A stretch of 64,000 bases of DNA from Blastocladiella emersonii ATCC 22665. Its lineage: Eukaryota > Blastocladiomycota > Blastocladiomycetes > Blastocladiales > Blastocladiaceae. Both the position numbers and the translations under genes were made by a program. The stretch lies in NCBI GenBank assembly GCA_025594325.1, contig JANHCV010000013.1:434001-498000 (forward strand). Direction: 5' to 3'. Shown here one piece after another: positions 1 to 12,330 of this stretch; within the stretch, counting starts at the first letter, position 1; each line of letters starts with the position of its first letter. The notes under the pieces are model-generated. The model searched no databases. It was not told the DNA's origin and saw nothing but the letters and a program-made list of their open reading frames with translations.

Positions 1-149
1 TGTAAACTTTACAGCTGGCGTTGCCCATGTTGTTGATATCGTGGAAGTCTAGGTTGGTGGCTTACTATTAGGGACCGCGCTTGGAGGGGGGAGGCCACCC
101 TGATTTTTATAGGCCGAGGGCACAGGTACGTTGGTGCTTCGTTATAGCA

Positions 150-370
150 CTGCACGGTGGCCGCACAAGATCTGCTCTCACCACCGCGCGGTGGACACAG
201 CTGCTCTCACCACCGCGCGGTGGCCACAGCTGCTCTTACCACCGCGCAGTGGCCGCACAGCAGCTGCCCTTATTACCGCGCGGCGGCCGCACAACGTCTG
301 CTCTCACCACCGCGCGGTCGCTGCACAACGTCTGCTCTCACCACCGCGCGGTGGCCGCACAGCGTCTGCC
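150..370. repeat. Minisatellite with palindromic core
   Basis: About seven tandem copies of a 29-36 bp unit, each holding the self-complementary core CCACCGCGCGGTGG followed by a CACA..CTGCTCTCA spacer. Copies differ by point changes and by spacer length. It lies upstream of the hypothetical gene starting at 592. No coding function is supported, although the stretch stays open in one plus-strand frame into that gene. Confidence 0.8.
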
Positions 371-591
371 TACAACAAGTACTTGAACGGCCGCTGCTCG
401 TCCGCGCTCCTCCGCTCAACATCTCCTCTGCTATTCCACGATCGTTGCAGGCTTCAAGCTCAGCAAAACAAGTTTACATTCCCTTTGGCGTTACTGGCAT
501 CACTTTCTCGAGTCGTTCCATTGGACGCAACCTTCAAGCCAAGCAAGCTTTACGGTTGTGTGTTTGCTTTGGTGTGTACATTTTCGCCGTC

Positions 592-1914
592 ATGAACAAG
601 GGCGCCGATTCTGCGGTCCCCAACGCGGGCCTTCAACAGGCTTCTGGAGGTGCAGCTGGCCTTCTTGGGCGCCGTTCTCAAGCTGCTTTTCTTTATCGCG
701 TCATGTCCGTTGACGAGCTTCTTGCACAGCCCGTTCGTGTCGCGGCTGGTCAAGCTCTGTCCCAGGTCTGGTTTTCCGAGTCGCTTAAACACACGCAAAA
801 GTTTCTTCCCAAACGACTTAGCCAGGTCGCTGCTGGAACCTGGAACCCTGTGAGTGCTGTCCGTTTCACAGTTCCACGCAAGGTGTACCAAGCGATCCGT
901 GAGCAGGCAATGTCGCAGCGCAACATCTCTCAGTTTCTCGGGCATCAAAATTCTCAGTTCAATTTCGAGCAACTGCTTCAGCTTCCCAAGGACAGCCCGC
1001 TGACCAAACCTGGTGCCCTTCTTGGAAAGGGGCCCAAGGCAAATTTGTACCTTGGCGTTGAGGATGGCAAAAAGCTTACGCAGGCCATTAAGCTCGTTGA
1101 AGTTGCAGGTCCGCTGCCTCTTGGGTCTCCAGTCGATTCCATTAAAAGCAGCTCGTTTCATCACAGGGCCGTTATCAACCCAAACGGTACTGTCGACTTC
1201 AAGCCAGTGAAAAGCCTTCGAAAATTCTTTGCCGATCACCCCAAGTCTCTTAAATGTGTTGGCGCGACCATCGACCTTGTTCTATTTGGTGTGGCGCTTG
1301 GTACAAGCATTGCAACGGGTGACCCACGTCCTGCTGTTGAAACTGCGGTGACTATTGCTGGAGCGGCCGGAGCTGCCACAATCGCTTCCGCTTATGCTCC
1401 CATTGTTGGCGCTGCAGCTGTTGCGGGACCCTTAGCCGCTGCAGTGGGGGTGGCTATGGTGATTTCGCTGGTGTTTGACCTCCTCTGGCCCTGCACGAAC
1501 CCTGTTTATCATGTGCCAGTTGCACCAGGGCCGGGCCCCCCTAACATCATGCGGCAGGCCATTTCTATGAGCAGCTTGCCTGGTATGCAGCAGGCGATCC
1601 GCTTGATCCCGCAAGGGCCTCCTCAGGTCATGACAAGTGTTTTCCCTCTCCGCGGCCAGCCTGTCTTGTTCGAACAAGCTGCTCGGGAGCCCTTGGAATG
1701 TGCAATGGTTCGGGTCGAGTCCTCACAGCTTGAGAAAGGCGAGGTGGTCATTGGAGTCTTTGGAGAGAGCGACGATCCAAACGCCGAAGTGGTTGTTGTC
1801 TCCACTGACGTGGAAACGGCGGAAACTGGATTCATGCTGACTGAAACGGTCGCTGGCACGAAAGACGGCAAGGTCGTGGTCAGGCTCTCAAACCTGATCA
1901 ATGTTGACAAGTAG
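592..1914 (+). CDS. Hypothetical 440-aa protein with Gly/Ala-rich hydrophobic region
   Basis: Open frame ending TAG at 1912-1914. The ATG at 592 is preferred because everything upstream in the same frame is translated minisatellite. Residues 1-220 are basic and polar. Roughly residues 225-310 form two or three hydrophobic segments, one very rich in Ala and Gly (AGAAGAATIASAYAPIVGAA), which resembles a glycine-zipper membrane region. The C-terminal 100 residues are acidic and soluble-looking. No signal peptide is evident and I recognise no family. It is a single exon. A membrane-inserting protein is only an inference from composition. Confidence 0.6.
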   Translation: MNKGADSAVPNAGLQQASGGAAGLLGRRSQAAFLYRVMSVDELLAQPVRVAAGQALSQVWFSESLKHTQKFLPKRLSQVAAGTWNPVSAVRFTVPRKVYQAIREQAMSQRNISQFLGHQNSQFNFEQLLQLPKDSPLTKPGALLGKGPKANLYLGVEDGKKLTQAIKLVEVAGPLPLGSPVDSIKSSSFHHRAVINPNGTVDFKPVKSLRKFFADHPKSLKCVGATIDLVLFGVALGTSIATGDPRPAVETAVTIAGAAGAATIASAYAPIVGAAAVAGPLAAAVGVAMVISLVFDLLWPCTNPVYHVPVAPGPGPPNIMRQAISMSSLPGMQQAIRLIPQGPPQVMTSVFPLRGQPVLFEQAAREPLECAMVRVESSQLEKGEVVIGVFGESDDPNAEVVVVSTDVETAETGFMLTETVAGTKDGKVVVRLSNLINVDK

Positions 1915-2257
1915 CGCAGAGATTGTGCGGGATTCGTGTTGTTGACAATGAGTTTTGTTTCATTTATTTGAGGTTTGTTTTCATACGACCTCGAGCGCGG
2001 CGCGAGACGAGAGCGCGTCTGAAATGGGTCAATGTGGCGCGTCGCGTCCCTCAGCCACTCACGTGCTGGCTGATCCTTGTCTTTGCTGCCGCAGGTCGCC
2101 TTGCTCCAGCACTGCTTGCTTCAGAATCGCTTGGTTCAGTCTTAGTTCAATGATCGAGGGTTTAGACACCTACCGCTCCGTATTGCCCGCTGAGAAAAGA
2201 CGACTACGAGACGGGATCAGTGCAATGAAAGCCGCACGACAACTACATCCAATACAT
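1915..2257. other. Intergenic, no gene seen
   Basis: A 343-base stretch between the tail of the 592 gene and the 3' end of the minus-strand ankyrin-like gene. It contains a CAGCCACTCACGTG motif near 2050 that recurs, slightly changed, near 28,300 and 28,935. Otherwise nothing is recognisable. Confidence 0.5.
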
Positions 2258-4568
2258 CTAATCAACCGACATGTCATCCATCGACCCAGGCACCACCCGT
2301 GCCGCCATCCTCACAATCCGCTCCACAACCCCCGCCGCCTCAAAATCGCCCTTCTTCCTGCACACCGCCCCCGCCTCGCGCGCCGCCTCGACCGCGCCCT
2401 TTGGCATATCCCACCGCCGCGCCGCAAGCACAGGCGCGAGCAGCTTCCACGCCCACATCGGGATCCCTGCGTGCCACGCGATCGCGCGGTCGAGGACGAA
2501 CCCGGGCGCGTGCGTCAGGAGGACGGGCAGGAGCGCGTGCGTCACGGCGGGCGTCAGGTCGCACAGCGAGCCCCGCGACAGCAGCCGCGTGACGAGCTGC
2601 ACGACGGCCTGCGACTGCGCGGCCGCGCGGACCGTGTGCTGCGCGGTCTCGAGGAGGCCGGGGAACGTCGCGAGGAGCGTGTCGAGCGCGCTCGCCGCGT
2701 CGGCCGCGCGCGTCGCGTCGGTCCCGTCGTCCGCGAGCGCGTCGAGGAGGACGAGCCGCGCGGCGGCGAGCTGGCGCGCGGGCTTGTCGCGGAGCGCGGC
2801 GGCGAGGTTGGGCGGGAGCGGCGAGGGTGCGGTGGTGAGGACGGCCGTGATGACGATGGCGAGGCCCGGGTGGGTGGTGGTGAGTTTCGGGTCCTCGGCG
2901 AATAGGCACGCGTCGTTGACGAGGTGCGCGCGGTCGGCGGCGGTGTTGCACGCGCCAGGAGCCAGGGCGCGTAGTCGGCGGTCGACATGAGGTTCTCGAA
3001 CGACGGGTCGAGGACCGAGATGGGGTTCAGGCCCAGCAGGCGCAGGGCGTGGAATAGCTGCGGGAACTCTTGCGGGTCCGGGCGGAGCCACTTGTCAAAG
3101 AAGACTGCGCAACAGCACGCGGTTAGTCCACGCCACAGGAAAAGGAGTGAGCAGCGAACGTACTGAGTGCCGTAGACATCTTGATCTGCTCCGCATTGAG
3201 CGCCTTGCGCATAATCTCGACAATTCCGAGCTGCCCGGCCGCGACCGACGCGGGGAACACGTACGACCAGGACTCCTCCTCCATGACGCCCGCGGCAGCG
3301 ATCGCGGGGATCGCGCCGAGCTCGCCGTGCGACACGAAGTGGATCAGCCGCGTGATGACCTTCTTGTGGGTCGGCGACCCGTACTTTTTCGCGAGCGGCA
3401 CGTCGTACTCGGTCGCGAGCGGCACGAACACGGACACGGCGAGATGTGGTGCCGTGACAAAGAACGCGAGACTCGGGTCGCGCGCGCGGTCGAGCGTCCA
3501 CCCGAGCGCCGTAAGGCGGCGGAGCAGCGGCGGGACGACGGCGGCCGCGTCGCGGTGCAGCATGTCGATGCGCGACAGGAACAGCGTGTAGATGGGCGAC
3601 GCCGACGCGAGCTTCGCGAACTCGAGCGGCTCGATGCCCGCGACCGCCAACACCGCGTCGAACGCAGGCACGTTCCACAGGACGAGCGCCGCGACCGCGA
3701 GCGCCGCGCCGTACGTCATGGCGTGCTCGGGCGCGAGCCGGTCGGCGGCTTCCGCGAGCGCGCCGCGGACCCGCTGGCTCGTTGTCAGCCACAGGCGCGA
3801 CCAGGTGGTCAGCGGCGCGCGCGCGGTGCGCAGGCCCGGGTCGAGGCGGTACAGGTGCGCGAGCGACCAGCGCAGGCCGGCGAGGTCGTTGGCGTACAGG
3901 AAAAAGTAGGGCAGCATCATGCCCTCGGGCGCGGCGCGCAGGCCGAGCGAGGCGTGCAGCGACGCGGGCGGGGCGTCGAGCAGCGGGCGGAGCGACTCGA
4001 AGAGCGTCGAGGTACCGCCCGTCGCCAAAGTCGCGGGCTGCGGCTTGGCGGCGGGCCGGCGCTTCGCGTTGCGTGCGCTCTTGGACCCGGCGGGCCGTCT
4101 CGCGGGCGCCTGCTTCTTGCCGCCGCCGCTGCCGACGCGCATCTGCGCGACGCCGTCGGCGACCGCATCGACCCCCGCCCCGCCACCGCGGTAGAAGGCA
4201 GCAACCACGTCCTCATCCCCAAACGGGTGCGGGAATTTGATCCCCTTGCCGCCCTTGAACACGTCGCACCCGTCGCTCAGCCCGGCGGCGAAGCGCGAGC
4301 GGAGGTAGGCGGCGAACGGGACGCGCAGCTGGCGGGCGGCGGGGAAGCCGGCGTCGGTGGCGTCAGCGAAGCGGGTGTCGAGCGAGTCGGGCGAGTAGCT
4401 GGCGAGGGTGCGCAGGGTCCAGGTGCACCGGGCGAGCGGGGAGCGGGCGGCGGTCGCGAGGCAGCGCGAAGACGTGGCGGCCCGGGTGCGGGTGGTGGAC
4501 AGCGCGAGGACAGTGTTGAGCACGCGCGGCGGGAGCAAGTTCAGAGACGAGTGCTTGGGCTTTTTCAT
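2258..4568 (-). CDS. Ankyrin-like hypothetical protein, one intron, frame break
   Basis: Exon 1 runs 4568-3164 (start MKKPKH). A 59-nt intron, 3163-3105, has GTACG at its 5' end, a CTAAC branch-like element and GCAG at its 3' end. Exon 2 continues with FFDKWLRPDPQEF. Near 2955 the plausible protein moves to another frame: the LLARA end of one frame is followed by CNTAADRAHLVNDACLF in the next. The second frame then stays open to a TAG at 2258. No splice sites explain the shift, so it is either a real frameshift (recent pseudogene) or an assembly error. The protein has helical repeats with ankyrin-like spacing (GELGAIPAIAAAGV, AAGQLGIVEIMRKAL) and a basic, Ala/Lys-rich linker around residues 140-180. 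Function unknown. Confidence 0.5.
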
Positions 4569-4739
4569 GGTGAATGCATAGAGTAGTGGTAGGTGGGGGA
4601 GAGGGGAACGGGTGTGGGCGGCGATTGGGCGTTTGAACGTCGACCCCGCCGACCACCGACCAACACCGACAACAGCAAGGGAATAAACTGAGATATGTAT
4701 TATAGTAAATAACTGAACAGACACACGCGGACAAACCAC

Positions 4740-5786
<1,047 letters not shown>

Positions 5787-5794
5787 TCAACACC

Positions 5795-7051
5795 ATGGAC
5801 GAGAAGACCAAGCGCCTCGGCTTCGCCATCGTCGAGTTCCTGACGGCGTACGGCGGCGCCGACCACGTGTCGGACGAGGACCGCGAGTCGCTCGAGGTCG
5901 CCTCGCAGTGCCTGCAGGAGGTCTTCAAGGTCGACGCCGCCGACGCCGACCAGGCCAAGCTCTACTCGATCAAGCCGCACTCGCTCGCCACCGTCTTTGA
6001 CGTCTACCTCAAGACCGTCGCCGCCAAGAAGGCCCCCACTGCCGCTGCGCGCTCGGCCCCTGCCGCTGCTGCCGCGCCCGCCACCCCCGCCGTCGTCTCC
6101 GACGCCGACGCCAAGCGCGCCGAGGAGCTCAAGGCCGCGGGCAACAAGCTCGTCGCCGAGCGCAAGTACGCCGACGCCGTCGACAAGTACACGGCCGCCA
6201 TCGCCCTCAACCCCAACAACGCCATCTACTTCTCGAACCGGTACGGCATTCCCTCCCCCCTAAACCCTCCCCCACCTCCCGCTCACACACTCCCAACCCC
6301 CGCCACAGCGCCGCCGCCAACTCGGGCTACGGCAACCACGACGCCGCCGTCGACGACGCGCACGCCGCGCTGCGCATCGACCCCAACTTCAGCAAGGCCT
6401 ACTCGCGCCTCGGCCACGCCCTGTTCGCGCTCGCCCGCTTCCAGGACGCCCACGACGCCTACGCCAAGGGGCTCGAGCTCGACCCTACCAACGCCGCCAT
6501 GAAGCAGGCCCTCGCCCAGGTCAAGTCCAAGCTGCCCATCGTCACCGAGCCCGAGTCGCCCGCCGCTGACGCCGAGGAGGAGGAGAGCGAGGAGGACGAG
6601 GCCGCTGCGGTTGACAGCACGCCCCGCGGTGCGCCCGGTGCTGGCGCGGGTGCCGGCGGTATGCCCGACCTCGCGGGTCTCCTCAACAACCCCGGCCTCA
6701 TGTCCATGGCCCAGCAGATGATGGCCAACAACCCCGGCCTCGCCCAGATGGCTCAGCAGTTCATGGGCGGTGCTGGCGGCGCTGGTGCCGGTGCTGGTGG
6801 TGCGGGCGGTCTCGGCGATATGCTCAACAACCCCGCGCTCATGAACATGTACGTTATTCCCGCGACTCCCGCTCGGATTGAATACCGACTGACCTCCCCT
6901 CGTCGACCTGTGTAGGGCGCAGCAGGCCATGCAGGACCCCAACATGATGGCCAACCTCGCCTCCATGATGGGCGGCGCCGGTGGTGCCGGTGCCGGTGCC
7001 GGCGGCGCGCCGCGCGGCGGCCGTGGTGGCCGCGGTCGCGGGGGTCGCTAA
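5795..7051 (+). CDS. SGT2: SGT2/SGTA-type TPR co-chaperone
   Basis: Three exons: 5795-6240, 6309-6848, 6916-7051. The introns (6241-6308 and 6849-6915) are both about 67 nt with GTACG starts and CAG/TAG ends, and removing them joins the frames exactly. An N-terminal homodimerisation domain (DEKTKRLGFAIVEFL) is followed by an Ala/Pro linker, then three TPR motifs (AEELKAAGNKLVAERKYADA, AAIALNPNNAIYFSNRAAA, ALRIDPNFSKAYSRLGHALF). An acidic stretch, an NNPGLMSMAQQMM-type Met/Asn-Pro-Gly repeat region and an RGG-rich tail come last. In yeast and animals this protein hands tail-anchored membrane proteins to the GET/TRC pathway and binds Hsp70/Hsp90. The RGG tail is less usual for the family. Confidence 0.93.
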
Positions 7052-7119
7052 GCCGGTCTCCCTTTCGGTTCCCCATTTTGCACGTCGTACATACTATAAA
7101 CTTGTGTATCAACCACCTC

Positions 7120-8220
7120 TCAAACGTGCTTGGCCGCGCGCGCCTCGGCGCGGAACACGCAGAAATAGAGCGGGCCCCACCCGTCGGCCGTGTCGGGCAG
7201 CACGATCCACCCGAGCTTGGTCGCCTCGCCCAGCGGCAGCTTGCGCCGCACCACGGAAATGTCGACGTGCATGTACCACGCGTCGTCTTCTTCATCGAAC
7301 TCGTCATAGGTATCGCCCTCGTCCTCGTCCTCCTCGTCGTCATCCGACAGATCCGCGGCCGCACGGCGCGCCGCGTGCTTGCGCGAGTACCGCTTACGCA
7401 TCTTAGCGATCCGCGCAAGCACCTTCTTCGCGACCTCGTCGTTCTCGGCGTCGGCGATCGAGCACGTCGCGTACACCAGCGTGCCGCCGGCCTGGAGCAC
7501 CGCGAGCCCGCTCCACAGCAGCTTCTGCTGGCGCACGCTCGCGTGGCGGTTGCGCGACGCCGACCATTTCGCGAGCTCGCCCGCGTCGTGCAGCACGTGG
7601 CGCTCGCTCGAGCACGGCGCGTCGATCAGGACCTTGGTGAACCGCCGGTGCCCGCGCGCAAACGCCGCCCCGTTCATCCCCGTCACCGTCAGCTGCCCGT
7701 GCAGGCGCTCGGGCAGGTGCGCGTGCAGCACGTCGACGAGCCGCGCGCGGCGGTCGACCGACGGTTCGTTGGCCGTCAGGGACCCGCGCGCCGCGAGTTT
7801 CGGGTCCGCGCCCGGCGCGCCGAGCAGGCGGAACAGGATGTTGAGCGACTTGCCGCCGGGCGCCGCGCACATGTCGAGCACGCTGTCCCCCGGCACCACG
7901 CGCAGCGCCTCGACCGCCGCCATGCTCGCCAGGTCCATGCAGTAGTACGCAAACTTGTTGAACACGTCGCGCTCGGGGCGCGCGAACGGGTACCCGCGGT
8001 CGCCGTCCGTCGCCGTCGTCGTGATCGCCGTCACCTGCAGCCACGGGACGCGGGACAGCGTGCCCGTCGCTTTGGCGAGGAGGGAGCGCACGACTGCGGG
8101 CTCGGCGAACGGGTTGATCAGCACCGCGTGCCGCGTCGGCGCCTTGAGCGCCGGGAGCAAGGTGGACCAACGGTCCGCGCCGTAGTGCTCGGAAAAGTGC
8201 GCGTTGAAGGCGCGTGACAT
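7120..8220 (-). CDS. NSUN-family RNA cytosine-5 methyltransferase (NSUN3/4-like)
   Basis: 366 aa, single exon, starting MSRAFNAHF. RsmB/NOP2/Sun-domain enzymes methylate C5 of cytosine in rRNA or tRNA. The SAM motif MCAAPGGKS is at 117-125. Motif IV is DAPCSSERH with Cys203, and motif VI is ATCS with Cys253, the two cysteines used in catalysis and product release. The short N terminus without a PUA or NOP2-like extension, and the ERH after the motif IV cysteine, resemble the mitochondrial NSUN3/NSUN4 group; this subfamily call is inference. An acidic insert (DLSDDDEEDEDEGD) follows motif VI. The 3' end converges on SGT2, about 70 bases away. Confidence 0.88.
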   Translation of the reverse strand: MSRAFNAHFSEHYGADRWSTLLPALKAPTRHAVLINPFAEPAVVRSLLAKATGTLSRVPWLQVTAITTTATDGDRGYPFARPERDVFNKFAYYCMDLASMAAVEALRVVPGDSVLDMCAAPGGKSLNILFRLLGAPGADPKLAARGSLTANEPSVDRRARLVDVLHAHLPERLHGQLTVTGMNGAAFARGHRRFTKVLIDAPCSSERHVLHDAGELAKWSASRNRHASVRQQKLLWSGLAVLQAGGTLVYATCSIADAENDEVAKKVLARIAKMRKRYSRKHAARRAAADLSDDDEEDEDEGDTYDEFDEEDDAWYMHVDISVVRRKLPLGEATKLGWIVLPDTADGWGPLYFCVFRAEARAAKHV

Positions 8221-8474
8221 TGCAAATGGGGTGTGGGGTGGGGGTAGGGGGAGAGAAGGTCGGCGCGCCGAAGTGTGGCGGAGTTGACGCTGGTCGCACG
8301 TCAGGTGACCGGTCGCCAGGTGGCTTTCGTGATCACGCGGTATAAGCGACGCGTCCCCCGCACAGCTGTCGCAGGAGAGTGACCTCAGGAAATGCGCGAC
8401 GCATTCGAGGCATAATGTTGGATGGTCAATGTAGCGCCCGGAGAGAAGTCGGGGACGCTTTTTTTTACGGAGTC

Positions 8475-8655
8475 GCACTGACGGTAAATCGACCATGTAG
8501 GAATGAGCGACGCGTACGGGCGCGGTGCTGACAGTAAATGCATTGAACACGGCGAAAGAGCGACGCGTTCGCAGTACAGTGCCGACAGTAAATTGATGGC
8601 AGGGGGAGTGAGCGACGCATGAGGAAACGGGAAACGCTGACAGTAACGACTCTTC
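8475..8655. repeat. Short tandem repeats upstream of the NSUN gene
   Basis: Three to four degenerate copies of a block containing GAGCGACGCG and CTGACAGTAAAT-like segments, about 55-65 bases apart, lie 250-430 bases upstream of the minus-strand NSUN start. They could be regulatory or simply a decayed minisatellite. The wider gap 8221-8712 holds no gene. Confidence 0.55.
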
Positions 8656-8712
8656 TATAAACAAACAACCGCCGTGACGGGAAGGCCAGTTGTATTTTCA
8701 GCAGAACATCAA

Positions 8713-10140
8713 TCATTCGTAATCCCCATCGCGCAAACCATGACATTTGCCAGCACCACGACGCAAGTCACCCGAGAAGTGAGCACCAAGCATTGCGCAA
8801 AGCAGCTGCTTCGCAGCATTGGCTTCGCGCACGAGTTCCAGGGAGCTCTGCTTTGTCTCTTCCGCTTCCAGGATGAAGGTGGTGAGCCAAGAGAGCGCGT
8901 GGGCAACAGCGGGTGTCAAAAATGCAGCCGTGCTTGGTTCAGTTGGAAGAACTCGCAGGACAATTTTGAAGACATCGGAATGCTGAGCATGTAGAAGGGC
9001 AAACGCCTTTGGGTAGCCAGCAACAACGTGCAAGGGCGAATCCCCCGCGTCCGCGTCAGCTGTCGAATTCCTCCAGCCTTGCGAGTACAGGCAACCCATA
9101 ACACGAGCCAATTTCTCATGTGTCGGCAGACCCAGCTGTAACCGGGGAGAAGTGTTGTGGCGTGGTTGAAACAGCCACATGGAGGCCCAATCCGTCGAGA
9201 GGTCCATGACAAGGTTTGTGTGGTTTTCGCTGAACTGGGGGCGCGAGAGGAACTGGAGCGGCTCAAATTGCCAAGCAGCAATCGCAATGAAAGTGAGTAG
9301 AGTAGATCAGTAAATCGAGGTGCAAACCTGGGGTAAGGGGGGGGGGAAGATGAGGTAGGTAGAGTAGGAGCTGAGCTCGAGTTCGGCGAGAACGGGTTCG
9401 AGAACGCCGGCCTGGCCCGTAGTGACAGCGTGTACCGCGACCAGAAAGTAGACGACAAGTGGGTGCTGGTACAGCTGGCTCGGATGGGCCGATTTCGCGC
9501 TCTCGACAAGCGCGACAATGTCAAAAGGCGACATAGTGGCAGGCTCGTCCAAAGCTTGGTCAGGCGGCAAGCGAGCGGCCGTGCTCGCCGAGACGCAACG
9601 AATGAGAGAACGCATCAAGGTTTCGGCGCTGCGGTAGCAAGGGGTCAACGACGCATGCTCAAGATGACGATCGAACTGAACGGGTATTTCCCACCGCAAC
9701 CTGAGAGAAGCATTGAGAGTTGACAGGACACTGCCGATTTGATTGGCATCAAAGCCCCCCGGTAAGCTTTACAGTTGGTCGGTATCCAAGTCGGCATCTG
9801 AGACGCGGTCAGATTGACCTTTATCGTCGTCATTGACTTCGTCGTTTGCATCAACATTCTCGCCCTCGTTAGAGAAGCCGCCGAGTTGATTGGGAGCTGA
9901 ACTGGCGGCGAGGCGGGCGTTTTGCTTTGCTTGTTTGACAGAGGAGCAAGAGATTTCGCCGAGTATCCAGTTGGAGAGGACGAGGGTGTTTGAAGCTAGG
10001 AGAGAGGTCGCCCGCGAGGCAAGCGGGATCGCGACCTGGGGCGATGCTAGACGCCCAACGACGACGGCGACCGCGGGCGGCACGAAGCTCATGGTGTGAG
10101 AACGTGGTGATCGATAATCTAGTTGCATGGATTGCTTCAT
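8713..10140 (-). pseudogene. Decayed paralogue of the neighbouring F-box-like gene
   Basis: Reading 10140 downward on the minus strand gives an N terminus (MKQSMQLDYRSPRSHTMSF, IPLASRATSLLASN) that closely parallels the gene at 12,331-14,869. It then breaks into at least three frames: about 9769, 9307-9699 and 8713-9207. The order of matching segments is kept (ESAKSAHPSQLYQHPL, WLFQPRHN, ALLHAQHSDVFKIVLRVLP). The last segment joins two stretches that in the intact paralogue are separated by about 130 codons and an intron, so an internal deletion is present. The C-terminal third of the paralogue is missing. This is a duplicated and degraded copy. Confidence 0.8.
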
Positions 10141-10517
10141 GGGAGTGCTGTGGGAGGGAGCGAGAGTCTGCGGAGACGCGCTGCGAGTGTTCGTGGGAAT
10201 CGCATCAAGTCCGCCGCCCTCGCTCGCGTGACTGTGGCGCAACACGCCTTTTCTAGCGACCGCCCAAGTCCACCAGCGCGATCTCTTGAAGGTCTGCTGC
10301 AGTGCTGGCCTCTCGTCACGTTCGCAACTTGATGACAACACAGCCTCGTGAGTGGCGCTTTGTCGGCGCCACTGGCCGCGGTGGCACGCTCAAACCGTCC
10401 CGCGCTCCCTCGCAGCTATCACCTAACACAGCAACACGTAGCGTCATGAACTCGCATGATTTATCAACTCCCGGCAACGCGCCCAGCACCGACACGCGGC
10501 CCTAACCGTCGCCGTTC
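10141..10517. other. Intergenic, no gene seen
   Basis: Region between the upstream end of the decayed F-box paralogue (minus) and the DUF4246 pseudogene (plus), which diverge here. No repeats or motifs stand out. Confidence 0.45.
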
Positions 10518-12188
10518 GTGCCCGCGCGCCGCCTCGGGCCCAACGACGTGAGCGGGGTCGCGGCGCTGACGCCGTACGCGATGCGCACCGCGCTGGAGCG
10601 CCGACTCGATCGGATCGCCGAGGCCGTCCGCGGCAAGCAGCACTGTGCGCGCAAGTTTGCGGGCAACTCCGCGCTGCGCGCCAAGTGGCATCAGGAGCTC
10701 GTTGAGCAGGTGCCGACCCGGACCTTGTTGATTATGTGTTCCCCGAGCTCGCGGTCGTCGCTGAGCATGATCCGACGGCCGCAAGGCCATGTAACGTGTT
10801 TGCCAGCGACGACGCGGTTCCCGAAGACTTGCGCGCGCAGTTTGTCGATTTGGTGCGCGGCGGGCTGGAAGACGTGCCGCCCGAGCAGCGCGACTGGACC
10901 CGGGATCGAACGGCCAGATTCTCGATCTCATGAACCCGTCCCTGTTTCTCGTTGTCTACAACCGCACCCGCTTGGACCAGGACTACCGCTTGCACATCCT
11001 GCTTCCCTCCTTGACAGCCACCGCGACTACCATCGCCGAAGCGCCGCACGAGACGCCGCCCTTCACATCGACAGCGTACCAGTGGCTCCCCGCCGACTTT
11101 GCCGTCGACGAGTCCGGCCGCACGCGCTTCACTTCGTACATAAACGACCTGCACCCGTATGACCACGTCGACCTGTACGACTTCGCCATGCTGCCGCTGT
11201 TTGAGCGCATGCTCACGCGCCTCCGCGGGCCGCTCCCGAACCGCACCAAGATTATCGTTCGCCGCGTGGTGACGGGCCTTGCCGAAACGGACCATGATCT
11301 GGGCGACGGGGCGGCGGATAACGGCGACGCGCGGAAAATGCAGTTGCCAGCGGCGAAATTGACGACGAGGAGGAGGAGCCGGAGATTGTGTACTACGACC
11401 CGTACGGCATTAGTAACGGGCGCGTCCTCGTGCCGCCGACGCTGCCAACGAAGCTCCTTGACTTTCACGCCCTGGTCACAGCCGCGTCGCGATCCCGCGT
11501 CTCGCTGCGCGGCCGCTCGATGCAGGTGATCGTCAAGCCGGCCAACATCCACCTGACCCCCGAGACCCCCAAGTACGCGGGCGACGCGTGGCACGTCGAG
11601 GTTATGGAAAACGAGCGCATCGTCGCGACGGGCCTGTAATATTACGACGTCGACAACATCACGACGTCACGGCTCGCGTTCCGCGCCTTCGTGCAGCCGC
11701 CCGACTCGCCGGGCAACGAGCACGAGGAAATGTATACCATCTACCGGCTCCGCCACCGCGACCAGCTCAACGAGCCCGTCGGCGCCGTCACCGCGCACCA
11801 CGGCCGCGTCGTCGTGTTCCCCAACACGCACCAGCACCGCGCGTTGCCGTTCAAGCTTGCCGACGCGGCCCGGCCCGGCCACCGCAAGATCGTCGCGTTC
11901 TTCCTCGTCGACCCGAACGCGCCGGTCACATCGGCCGCGTCGGTTCCGCCGCAGCAGCTCGAGTGGGCGATGTGCGACGAGGCGCTCGTTACGGCCGCGC
12001 TGGCTGCAGCAGGCGAGCCCGAGGGCGAGACGGATGCTGTGAAGGCGGTCCGTGCCGCGTACCCTGGGCTCATGACGCTCGATGAGGCCAAGGAGCACCG
12101 CGCCGCGCTCATGAAGGAGCGGCCACAGTTCGCCGTTGATCATAACAATTGCGTGTTCACGGTGCCGTTCAACATTTGCGAACACTAG
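10518..12188 (+). pseudogene. DUF4246-family protein, disrupted
   Basis: Segments typical of the large fungal DUF4246 family appear in order in different frames: KWHQELVEQ (about 10,680), FPELAVVAEHD and VPEDLRAQFVDLVRGGLEDV (10,736-10,930), NPSLFLVVYNRT, YQWLPADFAVDESGRT and SYINDLHPYDHVDLY (10,930-11,290), VKPANIHLTPETPKYAGDAW (11,530-11,610), and FPNTHQHRALPFKL plus GHRKIVAFFLVDPN (11,810-11,920). At least three frameshifts are needed. A TAA at 11,637-11,639 replaces a tyrosine codon in what should be a YYYD-type motif. The family is uncharacterised (possibly oxygenase-like). The gene is non-functional as it stands. Confidence 0.88.
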
Positions 12189-12330
12189 ATACATTCATAC
12201 TCGCTCAATGGAATCACGGTGCAAGCAGACCACCTTTCACAGAACGCAGTTGAGGCGATGTAAATGAAATTTGAATGTTGAAACGGAGAACCAAGTGGCA
12301 ACAACAAGAAGGAAGCATCAGGACGACGAA

